From: an uncultured Selenomonadaceae bacterium
Lineage (GTDB): Bacteria > Bacillota > Negativicutes > Selenomonadales > Selenomonadaceae
NCBI GenBank assembly: GCA_902782705.1
Contig: CACZOL010000071.1
Coordinates: 1 to 10,101, forward strand
Direction: 5' to 3'
Length of the DNA: 10,101 nucleotides
Part shown: piece by piece, positions 1 to 6,444 of the stretch
How the letters are laid out: each line of letters starts with the position of its first letter
Numbering within the stretch: the stretch's first letter is position 1
Made by a program: the position numbers and the translations under genes
Notes under the pieces: model-generated
Told to the model about the DNA's origin: nothing
Databases searched by the model: none
What the model saw: the letters and a program-made list of their open reading frames with translations, nothing else

Positions 1-677
1 ACGGCATAGTGAACGATGCCGAGACTCTCGCCCTTGACGCCGAGCCTGCGCGCGCGCCATGTGCCGACGCCGATGAACACCGCGTCAAAGCCGTCGTCAA
101 AGAGGTCGTCGATGCAGAGTGCGCCGCCGATGGTCGTATTCGGACGGATATGAACGCCCAGCGCCCGAAGTTTCTTTTCATAGCGATCCAAGCTCTTCTT
201 CGGCAAACGGAACTCAGGGATGCCGTAACGAAGCATGCCGCCGATTTTGTCCTTCCGCTCGAAGACCGTGACGTTGTACCCCTGCCGCGCGAGATTCACC
301 GCCACGGTCAGCCCCGCGGGACCGCTGCCGATGACTGCGACCTTCTGCCCCTTGTCCGGCTCCCGCGTCGCCACGAAGCGGTCAAGATACGCGTCGGAAA
401 TGTAATGCTCAATGCTGGAGATCTGGACCGGACTGTCCGACTCCTTCCCCTGAATACAGTGACCCTCGCACTGCCCCTCATGGTCACAAACCAGCGAGCA
501 GAACACGCTCATAGGGTTGTTGTCAAAAAGCAACGCCCCGGCGTCATTCAGATTCCCTTCCAGAAAAAGACGGATCATTTCGGGAATATTCGTCTTCACA
601 GGGCAGCCGTTCTCGCGGCAGGTCGGGGTCGCGCATTGCAGGCAACGCCGCGCCTCTCGGATAACATGAATCGCCAT
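1..677 (-). CDS. NAD(P)H-dependent oxidoreductase, glutamate synthase small-subunit type (GltD-like), N-terminal part
   Basis: The visible part is 225 codons; the C-terminus lies beyond the left edge. It starts at the ATG at 675-677, preceded by GAGGTGA at good spacing. Residues 12-25 show the cysteine pattern Cx2Cx4Cx4CP, and a second group (Cys60, 64, 70, 74) follows. Together these are the Fer4_20 / dihydropyrimidine-dehydrogenase domain II fold that holds two [4Fe-4S] clusters. The dinucleotide-binding loop GSGPAG (117-122), followed by a conserved E in VFER, binds FAD. The family's known role is to take electrons from NAD(P)H through FAD and Fe-S centres to a partner such as the glutamate synthase large subunit. 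No partner is visible, so another family member (e.g. an NfnB-like or other electron-transfer subunit) is possible. It lies about 120 bp after pyrG, behind a terminator, so it is probably its own unit. A weak -10-like TACAAT (699-704 on the complement) has no convincing -35. Confidence 0.88.
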   Translation of the reverse strand, partial: MAIHVIREARRCLQCATPTCRENGCPVKTNIPEMIRLFLEGNLNDAGALLFDNNPMSVFCSLVCDHEGQCEGHCIQGKESDSPVQISSIEHYISDAYLDRFVATREPDKGQKVAVIGSGPAGLTVAVNLARQGYNVTVFERKDKIGGMLRYGIPEFRLPKKSLDRYEKKLRALGVHIRPNTTIGGALCIDDLFDDGFDAVFIGVGTWRARRLGVKGESLGIVHYA

Positions 678-741
678 CACTTTCACCTCATTGGAAGCAT
701 TGTATTTTTAGTTTATCACAACTCGCCTTATTTTTCCATGC

Positions 742-785
742 AAAAACGCCTCGCATGCGCGTGAAAAACACGCATGGGGGCGTTT
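742..785 (-). terminator. Rho-independent terminator downstream of pyrG
   Basis: On the minus strand, AAACGCC pairs with GGCGTTT (779-785 with 744-750). Inside it is a second helix, CATG/CATG extended by CGTG/CACG around a TTTTT loop with a CG bulge. The stem ends in a run of T residues (complement of 742-746), as expected for an intrinsic terminator of the argS-delta-pyrG unit. It starts about 13 bp after the pyrG stop and separates pyrG from the GltD-like gene. Confidence 0.8.
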
Positions 786-798
786 CATTTTCGATAAT

Positions 799-2403
799 TT
801 ATTGTACTTTCAGCGCCGCGCCGACAAAATCTCGGAACAGCGGGTGCGGTTTGTTCGGGCGGGATTTCAGCTCGGGATGGAACTGGGAGCCGACAAACCA
901 AGGATGATCTTTCACCTCGACGACCTCCACGAGGCTGTCGTCCGGCAGCGTGCCCGCGATGACGAGTCCCGCTCCCGTTAATTTGTCGCGATAGGCGTTG
1001 TTGAACTCGAAGCGATGGCGATGACGCTCCTGTACTTCTTCCTCGCCGTAAGCCGCCATCGTATTCGTACCTTCACGCAGCTTGCACGGATACGCGCCGA
1101 GGCGCATGGTGCCGCCTTTTTCCACGACACCCTGTTGGGAATCCATCAGCGCAATGACCGGATTCTTTGTCTCCGCGTTGAACTCGGTGCTGTGCGCATC
1201 TTCCAAACCGCAGACATTCCGCGCGAACTCAATGACCGCGCACTGCATGCCAAGGCAAAGGCCGAGGAACGGAATCTTGTTTTCCCGCGCGTAGCGGATG
1301 GCGCTGATCTTACCCTCGACGCCCCGGTCGCCGAAGCCTCCGGGAACGAGAATTCCCTTGCAGCCGTCGAAAATCTCGTCCAGTGCGGCGTCCTCTTTTT
1401 CGAGTGCCTCGGAATTGACCCACTGGATGCGAACCTCCGCGTCGTTGGCAATGCCTGCGTGATGGAGCGCCTCCGTCACGGACATATAGGCGTCGGGCAG
1501 CGCGACGTACTTGCCGACCACGGCGACCTTGACTTTTTTCGTCGGGTGCTGGATCTTGTAAACCATTTTCTGCCAGTCGTCCATATTTGCAGGAGACACG
1601 TCCATATTCAGCTTTTCGAGGACTATGCGGTCAAGCCCTTCCTTCTGCATCATCAGCGGTACTTCATAAATCGTCGAGGCCGTCCGGTTCTCAATGACCG
1701 CGTTCACGTCCACGTCGCAGAACAACGCGAGCTTTTCTTTCATTTCCTTCGACAGCGGTTTTTCCGTGCGGCAGACAAGAATGTCCGGCTGGATACCGAT
1801 GCCGCGAAGCTCCTTGACGCTGTGCTGCGTCGGCTTCGTCTTCAGCTCGCCGGCGGCGGAAATGTACGGCACCAGCGTCACATGGATATAGAGGACGTCG
1901 TTTTTGCCGACTTCTTTTTTCACCTGACGGATTGCCTCGATAAACGGCAGGCTCTCAATGTCGCCGACCGTACCGCCGATTTCCGTGATCACGACGTCCG
2001 CTTCGTCCGCTTTCGCCACGTCATAGACGCGCTGCTTGATCTCGTTCGTGATATGCGGAATGACCTGCACTGTCGAGCCAAGATAGTCTCCTTTACGTTC
2101 TTTGTTCAGCACCGACCAGTACACCTTTCCGGCGGTGATGTTCGACATTTTCGTCAGGCTGATGTCGATAAAGCGCTCATAGTGTCCGAGGTCAAGGTCG
2201 GTCTCCGCGCCGTCGTCCGTCACGAAGACTTCGCCATGCTGATAGGGGCTCATCGTGCCGGGATCGATATTGATGTACGGGTCGAATTTCTGGATCGTGA
2301 CTTTGACGCCGCGATTCTTCAAAAGCCTGCCCAACGACGCTGCCGTAATGCCCTTGCCCAATGACGAAACGACACCGCCCGTAACGAAAATATACTTTGC
2401 CAT
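799..2403 (-). CDS. pyrG: CTP synthase (glutamine-hydrolysing)
   Basis: CTP synthase makes CTP from UTP, ATP and glutamine in the cytoplasm, the last step of de novo pyrimidine nucleotide synthesis. The 534-residue product has the usual full length. The N-terminal synthetase domain opens with KYIFVTGGVVSSLGKG (ATP-binding loop, residues 4-18) and contains the conserved DPYINIDPGTMSPYQHGEV stretch. The C-terminal class I glutamine amidotransferase domain starts near residue 292. It has the nucleophile elbow GLCLGMQ with Cys383, and His509 and Glu511 in QFHPE complete the triad. The start ATG is preceded by GGAGGT four bases upstream. The gene begins only 26 nt after the delta-like gene and is probably co-transcribed with it. 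There is no room for the CTP-responsive attenuator that precedes pyrG in Bacillus. Confidence 0.98.
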   Translation of the reverse strand: MAKYIFVTGGVVSSLGKGITAASLGRLLKNRGVKVTIQKFDPYINIDPGTMSPYQHGEVFVTDDGAETDLDLGHYERFIDISLTKMSNITAGKVYWSVLNKERKGDYLGSTVQVIPHITNEIKQRVYDVAKADEADVVITEIGGTVGDIESLPFIEAIRQVKKEVGKNDVLYIHVTLVPYISAAGELKTKPTQHSVKELRGIGIQPDILVCRTEKPLSKEMKEKLALFCDVDVNAVIENRTASTIYEVPLMMQKEGLDRIVLEKLNMDVSPANMDDWQKMVYKIQHPTKKVKVAVVGKYVALPDAYMSVTEALHHAGIANDAEVRIQWVNSEALEKEDAALDEIFDGCKGILVPGGFGDRGVEGKISAIRYARENKIPFLGLCLGMQCAVIEFARNVCGLEDAHSTEFNAETKNPVIALMDSQQGVVEKGGTMRLGAYPCKLREGTNTMAAYGEEEVQERHRHRFEFNNAYRDKLTGAGLVIAGTLPDDSLVEVVEVKDHPWFVGSQFHPELKSRPNKPHPLFRDFVGAALKVQ

Positions 2404-2429
2404 AATGACCTCCGTTTTTCAGGAAATAC

Positions 2430-2759
2430 TTACTCTTGAATGCTTTCAAGCAACTTTTCGCGGCGACGGCTTGACTTCGCCGTGGTAGAGGCCGACGAGC
2501 CGGAGGATGAAGAACTCGAGCGTTTCGACTCGGCGGGGTTCCATTCGGTCAAGCCCCACATACTCTTTCCCGTGTGCTGGAAACGGCTGTCCATGTTAAT
2601 CTGCGTATAGACCTCCGAAATCGCATAGGAAAGGGATTGTACCGGCTTCGCTTTCTTCTGGATAACCTCCATGATGAGGTCCTTGTAATAAAGCGGCTTC
2701 CCTTTCTTGGAAAGAATGTGATACGCGACGTCAGTCTCCGAGCTTTTTGTAAAATCCAT
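2430..2759 (-). CDS. rpoE: RNA polymerase delta-subunit-like protein (HARE-HTH domain) with a Ser-rich basic tail
   Basis: This 109-residue protein carries, in residues 1-75, the HARE-HTH winged-helix fold of Firmicute delta: a helical start with VAYHILSKKGKPLYYKDLIMEVI, then SLSYAISEVYTQINMDSRFQ and the closing WGLTEW. Known delta proteins bind RNA polymerase and modulate initiation and polymerase recycling. The assignment is supported by position, because rpoE directly precedes pyrG in many Firmicutes. The tail is odd. Canonical delta ends in a long Asp/Glu-rich disordered region, whereas residues 78-109 here hold a six-serine run, more serines and a net positive charge (7 Lys/Arg against 3 Glu by my count). 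It may therefore not act as classical delta. An in-frame TAA three codons upstream fixes the ATG at 2757-2759 as the first possible ATG. argS lies 44 nt upstream, with no terminator between. Confidence 0.8.
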   Translation of the reverse strand: MDFTKSSETDVAYHILSKKGKPLYYKDLIMEVIQKKAKPVQSLSYAISEVYTQINMDSRFQHTGKSMWGLTEWNPAESKRSSSSSSGSSASTTAKSSRRREKLLESIQE

Positions 2760-2772
2760 GATACGTTAAAAG

Positions 2773-2778
2773 CCTCCT
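2773..2778 (-). promoter_or_regulatory. Shine-Dalgarno site of the delta-like gene, unusually far from the start
   Basis: The minus strand reads AGGAGG here, a perfect Shine-Dalgarno core, but 13 nt separate it from the ATG at 2757-2759; most sites sit 5-9 nt away. An in-frame TAA lies between the site and the ATG, so no earlier start exists in this frame. No better start is seen just downstream. Confidence 0.55.
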
Positions 2779-2803
2779 CAAAATTCTTATATTTCCCTTG
2801 GTC

Positions 2804-4453
2804 TTACATTTTTTCAGGCGCGCTAACGCCAAGAATTCCCAATGCATGGCGAATGACCTGGGCGGTCATACCCGCCAATGCGAGCCTCGCGCCCGCCAAC
2901 TTCGGCTCGACGCCCATAATCCGGCACCGGCTGTAGAAACTATGGAATGCGCTTGCCATTTCGTGCGCGACGCGCGCAATCCGCTGCGGCGCAAGATCGG
3001 CGGCGGCTTTTTCCACCTCGCGCGGATATTCTTCGATCTTCTTGATCAAAGCGAGCTCCGATTCGTCCGTCAAAAGCTCGAACGCGTCGCTCTTTGAAAG
3101 CCCCGTCTCCTCCGCCTGACGGAACACGCTCTTGATGCGCGCGTGCGCGTACTGGACATAGTAGACCGGATTTTCGCTGGATTGGGATTTCGCAAGGTCG
3201 ATATCAAAATCGAGCTGGCTGTCCGGCGAGCGCATCACGAAGAAATATCGCGCCGCGTCTGTACCGACCTCTTCGATCAGCTCCGCCAGCGTCACGCTCT
3301 CACCCGTGCGTTTCGACATCTTCACAGCTTCGCCGCCTCGCAATAGGCTCACCATCTGCAAGAGCATGACCGTCAGTTTATCCGGATTGCCGCCCATCGC
3401 CTGGATTGCCGCCTTGACACGGCAAATATAGCCGTGATGATCGGCACCCCAAAGATTGATGACGCGCCCGAAACCGCGCTCGAATTTATCCTTGTGATAG
3501 GCGATATCCGCCGCCAGATATGTCGGCTCTCCGCCCGCTCGAATCACGACGCGGTCTTTGTCATCGCCGTAGTCCGTCGAGCGAAGCCAGAGCGCGCCGT
3601 CTTTCTCGTATATATTGCCGTTGGCGCGGAGCTTTTCCAACGCCGCGTTCACCTTGTCCGGGTGCAGCGTGCGCTCGCTGAACCAGACGTCATATTTCAC
3701 GTTGAACGCCGCAAGGTCTTCCTTCAATGCGGCGAGCTTTTCTGCCAGCGCCCGCTCCTTGAAAATCGAAAGGCGTTCCGCCTCCGGCATCGAAAGATAT
3801 ATATCGCCGTCTTTTTCTTTGATGCGGCGCGCCGTCTCCACGATATCCTGCCCGCGATAGCCGTCCTCCGGCACCTCGACGTTTTGCCCGCAAAGCTGCA
3901 AATAGCGCGCGTTCACAGATTCCGCCAAATGGTCGATCTGGTTGCCGGCGTCGTTGATATAATATTCCGCCTCGACGTCATAGCCCGCCGCACGCAAAAG
4001 ATTGACCAGCGCGCTGCCAACCGCCGCGCCGCGCCCGTGGCCAACATGCAAAGGACCCGTCGGATTCGCGCTGACGTATTCGACCTGTATTTTTTCCGCA
4101 TCTTTTTTCGGGAGATTCCCGTAGTTTTCTCCCGCAGCGATTGCCGTGCGCAGGCTTTCGTATATCACTTCCTGCGTCAGATAGAAATTGATGAAGCCCG
4201 GGCCTGCGATTTCCACACGGTCAATCCCGTCCCGCGAAAACCGCTCGGCAAGCGCCTCCGCGATCTGGCGCGGGCTCTTATGGAACGCGCGCGCCGATTT
4301 CATCGCGAAATTCGTCGCAAAATCTCCCAATTCTTTTTTCGGCGGAACTTCCAGTTCTACCGCCGGAATCTCCGCCTCAGGGAAAACGCCGTCCGCAATT
4401 CCCTGCTCCGCCGCGGCGCAAATCACCGCGCAGAGCTTTTCTTTCATATCCAT
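2804..4453 (-). CDS. argS: Arginyl-tRNA synthetase
   Basis: Class I aminoacyl-tRNA synthetase that charges tRNA-Arg with arginine using ATP, in the cytoplasm. From the chosen start the protein has 549 residues, normal for the family. The N-terminal additional domain (about 1-110) leads into the catalytic core, with the HIGH-type motif HVGHGRG at 136-142 after VEYVSANPTGP. The KMSKR loop is at 378-382. A C-terminal DALR anticodon-binding domain begins around YVQYAHARIKS (431-441). The frame is open a further 13 codons upstream to a TTG, but the ATG at 4451-4453 is preceded by GAGGGA at good spacing. The second ATG at 4445-4447 is a possible alternative. The upstream spacer is almost entirely a palindromic element, which puts a structured RNA just ahead of this ribosome binding site if the operon is read through from the DUF1934 gene. 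No T-box signature is visible. Confidence 0.97.
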   Translation of the reverse strand: MDMKEKLCAVICAAAEQGIADGVFPEAEIPAVELEVPPKKELGDFATNFAMKSARAFHKSPRQIAEALAERFSRDGIDRVEIAGPGFINFYLTQEVIYESLRTAIAAGENYGNLPKKDAEKIQVEYVSANPTGPLHVGHGRGAAVGSALVNLLRAAGYDVEAEYYINDAGNQIDHLAESVNARYLQLCGQNVEVPEDGYRGQDIVETARRIKEKDGDIYLSMPEAERLSIFKERALAEKLAALKEDLAAFNVKYDVWFSERTLHPDKVNAALEKLRANGNIYEKDGALWLRSTDYGDDKDRVVIRAGGEPTYLAADIAYHKDKFERGFGRVINLWGADHHGYICRVKAAIQAMGGNPDKLTVMLLQMVSLLRGGEAVKMSKRTGESVTLAELIEEVGTDAARYFFVMRSPDSQLDFDIDLAKSQSSENPVYYVQYAHARIKSVFRQAEETGLSKSDAFELLTDESELALIKKIEEYPREVEKAAADLAPQRIARVAHEMASAFHSFYSRCRIMGVEPKLAGARLALAGMTAQVIRHALGILGVSAPEKM

Positions 4454-4469
4454 TCCATTCCCTCGCTTC

Positions 4470-4623
4470 GGAACTGTCAACAAATAACTCAAGAGTCTTG
4501 CTTGTCTAAATATCCGCTGTCTTCATTGTCGTTAGTTGGCATAGCCCGCTATGCCTCCTTCCTCCGCCTCGACAGCGAAAATTTATCCTACGCAATCTTC
4601 CTAACTTATTTGCCTCCAGTTCC
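4470..4623. repeat. Long imperfect palindromic element filling the DUF1934-argS spacer
   Basis: A 154-bp inverted repeat has its centre at 4546/4547. The core is a perfect palindrome, GGCATAGCCCGCTATGCC (4538-4555). Further out, CGCTGTC (4515-4521) faces GACAGCG (4571-4577) with a one-base shift. TTGC (4498-4501) faces GCAA (4592-4595). CAAATAA (4481-4487) faces TTATTTG (4606-4612), and GGAACTG (4470-4476) faces CAGTTCC (4617-4623). All except the CGCTGTC pair share exactly the same symmetry centre. The intervening part near the core is purine-rich on the minus strand and pairs poorly. The element ends 3 bp before the DUF1934 stop codon and 16 bp before the argS start. It contains no transposase, and I see no clear target-site duplication. 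A dispersed MITE-like or REP-like element, or a structured leader RNA, would both fit. Confidence 0.75.
4489..4542 (-). CDS. Possible 17-residue small ORF inside the palindromic element
   Basis: An ATG at 4540-4542 opens a 17-codon frame reading MPTNDNEDSGYLDKQDS, ending at a TGA (4489-4491). AAGGAGG on the minus strand (4554-4560) lies 11 nt upstream of the ATG, within the longer purine stretch GGAGGAAGGAGG. The peptide is acidic and hydrophilic, with no arginine codons, so it does not look like a classic arginine-sensing leader peptide even though it precedes argS. It may be a chance frame within the repeat, or a conserved cargo of it. I do not recognise the peptide as a known protein. Confidence 0.25.
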   Translation of the reverse strand: MPTNDNEDSGYLDKQDS

Positions 4624-4626
4624 TTA

Positions 4627-5064
4627 TCAATTCAATCTCCCGATTTCGCTGGCATCCGGACAAATCTCAATGGAAAGCGAATTGTCGCTCTGCCACGCAC
4701 CGTTGATCGCCAACGCATAGTCGACGTGAATTTCCCCCGAAACCGTGCCGTAAGCAATCGTCATATCCTTCGTCTGCACCGAGAGTTTCAGATTGCCGAA
4801 CGGCGTCTTATATTCACTGGTGCTTTCCATGCCGCGCATAAAATGCTGCTCCTGCGCCACCGCTCCGCTTCGCGTCAGCCGCAAACGATCGGGCTCAATC
4901 TCCAGCATCGTCGAAACGGACTCATCCGCCATTTTGTCATCATAGAGCACGTAATGCATTCCATTTTTGAAATAATGACGGCCCTCCGTCACAACTTCGA
5001 TGGCGTTCGTCTCGCCGTCCGCGCCCGTCTGCTCGCCGTGCACTTTCACGATTACTTTTTCCAT
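4627..5064 (-). CDS. DUF1934 domain protein (YwiB-like, beta-barrel)
   Basis: A 145-residue cytoplasmic protein with no signal peptide or membrane segment, covering the whole length of the DUF1934 (YwiB) family, which is predicted to adopt a calycin-like beta-barrel. Features fitting the family are the start VIVKVHGEQ, the YVLYDD strand, the LRLTRSGAV strand with the following M(R)G..S.Y.TPFG turn, and the C-terminal region VDYALAING. The biochemical role is unknown. Family members are commonly found just upstream of argS, as in Bacillus, and the same order is kept here. The ATG follows GAGGTGA at a 5-nt spacing. A strong promoter lies 30-58 bp upstream, which makes this the likely first gene of the unit running through argS, the delta-like gene and pyrG. 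Confidence 0.85.
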   Translation of the reverse strand: MEKVIVKVHGEQTGADGETNAIEVVTEGRHYFKNGMHYVLYDDKMADESVSTMLEIEPDRLRLTRSGAVAQEQHFMRGMESTSEYKTPFGNLKLSVQTKDMTIAYGTVSGEIHVDYALAINGAWQSDNSLSIEICPDASEIGRLN

Positions 5065-5093
5065 TCGTTCACCTCAAAAAAACATACTATAAC

Positions 5094-5122
5094 ATTATAG
5101 CCCACCGTGTCCGTTCCGTCTA
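5094..5122 (-). promoter_or_regulatory. Sigma-A-type promoter of the DUF1934-argS unit
   Basis: On the minus strand, TAGACG (5117-5122) is the -35 (4/6 match) and a perfect TATAAT (5094-5099) is the -10, with a 17-bp spacer. The start of transcription would be about 7 bp beyond the -10, leaving a 5' leader of roughly 25 nt that contains a T7 run and the GAGGTGA ribosome binding site. The -10 also lies in a small inverted repeat (CTATAA-2-TTATAG at 5087-5100). Confidence 0.75.
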
Positions 5123-5131
5123 CGGGAAAAT

Positions 5132-5152
5132 AAAAAAAGAGTCACTTACTCT
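5132..5152 (-). terminator. Possible second terminator hairpin with a U-tract
   Basis: Read on the minus strand, AGAGT (5148-5152) pairs with ACTCT (5138-5142) around a 5-nt loop, followed directly by seven T residues and then ATTTT. The stem is short, so alone it would be weak. It sits just behind the large hairpin at 5163-5202 and could act as a backup for the efflux operon. Confidence 0.4.
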
Positions 5153-5162
5153 CACGATGACC

Positions 5163-5202
5163 GCAAAACTCCCGAAAGGATAATTCCTTTCGGGAGTTTT
5201 GC
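5163..5202. terminator. Perfect 18-bp hairpin terminator of the efflux operon (bidirectional form)
   Basis: Positions 5163-5180 are an exact inverted copy of 5185-5202, leaving a TAAT loop. The GC-rich middle (CTCCCGAAAGG) is flanked by AAAA and TTTT inside the stem, which gives a terminator shape on both strands. It begins 8 bp after the stop codon of the permease gene and lies before the promoter of the DUF1934 gene, so it insulates the two transcription units. Confidence 0.9.
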
Positions 5203-5210
5203 CATACTTG

Positions 5211-6428
5211 TTATTCATACCTGAGCGCTTCGATAGGATCCAGCAGCGCCGCTTTCCTCGCCGGATAGATCCCGAAAAAGAGGCCGATGCCGACGGAGAA
5301 GGCAAAGGACAGAAAAATCGGCGCTGCGGTAATCACCGTCTGGAAGTCGCCGAATTTTGAAATGGCCTGCGCCGCGACGATGCCGAAGATAATACCGAGC
5401 ACACCGCCGATGACGCCGATAACCACCGACTCAATCAAAAACTGTGTCATGATGTCCTTGAAGGTAGCGCCCAACGCTTTTCGTATGCCGATTTCGCGCG
5501 TGCGCTCGGTGACGGAGACCATCATGATGTTCATGATGCCGATGCCGCCGACGATGAGGGAGATTGCCGCTATACTGCCGAGGAACAGCGTCAGCATGGT
5601 CGTCGTCTCGTTCATCGTGGACATCAGGCTCGTCAAGTTCTGCACCTGAAAATCGCTGTCCTTCGAGCCTGTCAGATGATGACGCTGACGGAGCAGCGTC
5701 TCGATATTCGACTGCACCTCGTCCATTTTTGATTGGCTCGTCACCTGCACGTTGATGGTCTGCACATACGTGACGGCGAGCAATCTGTCCATCGCCGTCG
5801 TCAGAGGCACGATCACCACATCGTCCTGGTCCTGACCGACGGAAGACTGTCCTTTGCTCTCCAAAACGCCAATGACGCGATACGGCTGATTATTGACGCG
5901 AATCGTCTTTCCGACGGGATTCGCCTCGCCGAAAAGATTCGATGCGACAGTCATGCCGATAACCGCGACGCGGTTTCGCGTATTCATATCGTCTTCCGTG
6001 ATGAAAGAGCCCGTCGTGATCTTAAGGTCGCGAATCGACATATACTCCTGCGTCACGCCCGTGACCGAAGTATTCGAGTTTTGATTGCCGTAAACGACCT
6101 GATAATTTTTCTGCACGGTCGGCGAAACATAATCAACGTCCTTGATTTTTTTCTTGATCGCAACGGCGTCTTCATATTTCAGCGTGGTACGTGAACCCGC
6201 TGCGCCGCGAAGGCCTCCGGACATCGACGCACCCGGACGGATAATCAGCATATTGCTGCCGAGGCTCGCAATGGAGTCCGTCACGCGCTGTGTAACGCCC
6301 ATACCGACGGCCACCATCGCGATAACCGCACCGACGCCGATGATAATGCCGAGCATCGTCAGAAGCGAGCGCAGCTTATTGGCAAAAAGCGCATTAATCG
6401 CGATGCGCACGCTTTCCGTGAATAACAC
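5211..6428 (-). CDS. MacB-type ABC transporter permease (FtsX family)
   Basis: The 405-residue permease has the four-helix MacB topology: one helix near the N-terminus (about 21-43), a large extracytoplasmic MacB_PCD domain (about 45-278), and three C-terminal helices at about 279-305, 330-352 and 370-388. The cytoplasmic coupling loop TERTREIGIRKALGA (307-321) and the ending GIYPARKAALLDPIEALRYE are hallmarks of the family. In known MacAB-TolC pumps this subunit does not itself pass substrate through the membrane. It converts ATP hydrolysis into movement that drives substrate from the periplasm through TolC. Here the permease is separate from its ATPase, whereas E. coli MacB has both in one chain. 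The start is a GTG preceded by GAGGAGGG at normal spacing. It follows the ATPase gene after 16 bp and is the last gene of the operon. Possible substrates are peptides, antibiotics or lipopeptides; the sequence does not say which. Confidence 0.94.
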   Translation of the reverse strand: MLFTESVRIAINALFANKLRSLLTMLGIIIGVGAVIAMVAVGMGVTQRVTDSIASLGSNMLIIRPGASMSGGLRGAAGSRTTLKYEDAVAIKKKIKDVDYVSPTVQKNYQVVYGNQNSNTSVTGVTQEYMSIRDLKITTGSFITEDDMNTRNRVAVIGMTVASNLFGEANPVGKTIRVNNQPYRVIGVLESKGQSSVGQDQDDVVIVPLTTAMDRLLAVTYVQTINVQVTSQSKMDEVQSNIETLLRQRHHLTGSKDSDFQVQNLTSLMSTMNETTTMLTLFLGSIAAISLIVGGIGIMNIMMVSVTERTREIGIRKALGATFKDIMTQFLIESVVIGVIGGVLGIIFGIVAAQAISKFGDFQTVITAAPIFLSFAFSVGIGLFFGIYPARKAALLDPIEALRYE

Positions 6429-6444
6429 CTTGCTCCCTCCTCTT

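Noticed and set aside
702..725. TTGTGATAAA...TACAA upstream of the GltD-like gene as a Rex-type redox operator
   Set aside because: The arms are too far apart and only TTGT/ACAA match, so it does not fit the Rex consensus spacing.
1015..2364. Long plus-strand ORF (449 codons) antisense to pyrG, and similar long plus-strand frames at 3434-4720, 6142-7254 and 8285-9874
   Set aside because: Each lies opposite a well-supported gene, its translation is rich in Arg/His/Val low-similarity sequence with no domain, and GC-rich codon use readily opens such antisense frames.
4451..4480. TTGACA near 4476-4481 on the minus strand as a -35 box for an argS promoter
   Set aside because: The only -10-like hexamer at 17 bp (TGGAAT) overlaps the argS start codon, so the transcript would lack the ribosome binding site. 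It is most likely chance.
4454..4626. T-box riboswitch controlling argS
   Set aside because: No T-box sequence (AAGGTGG-type) and no terminator with a U-tract is seen; the pairing is a single centred palindrome.
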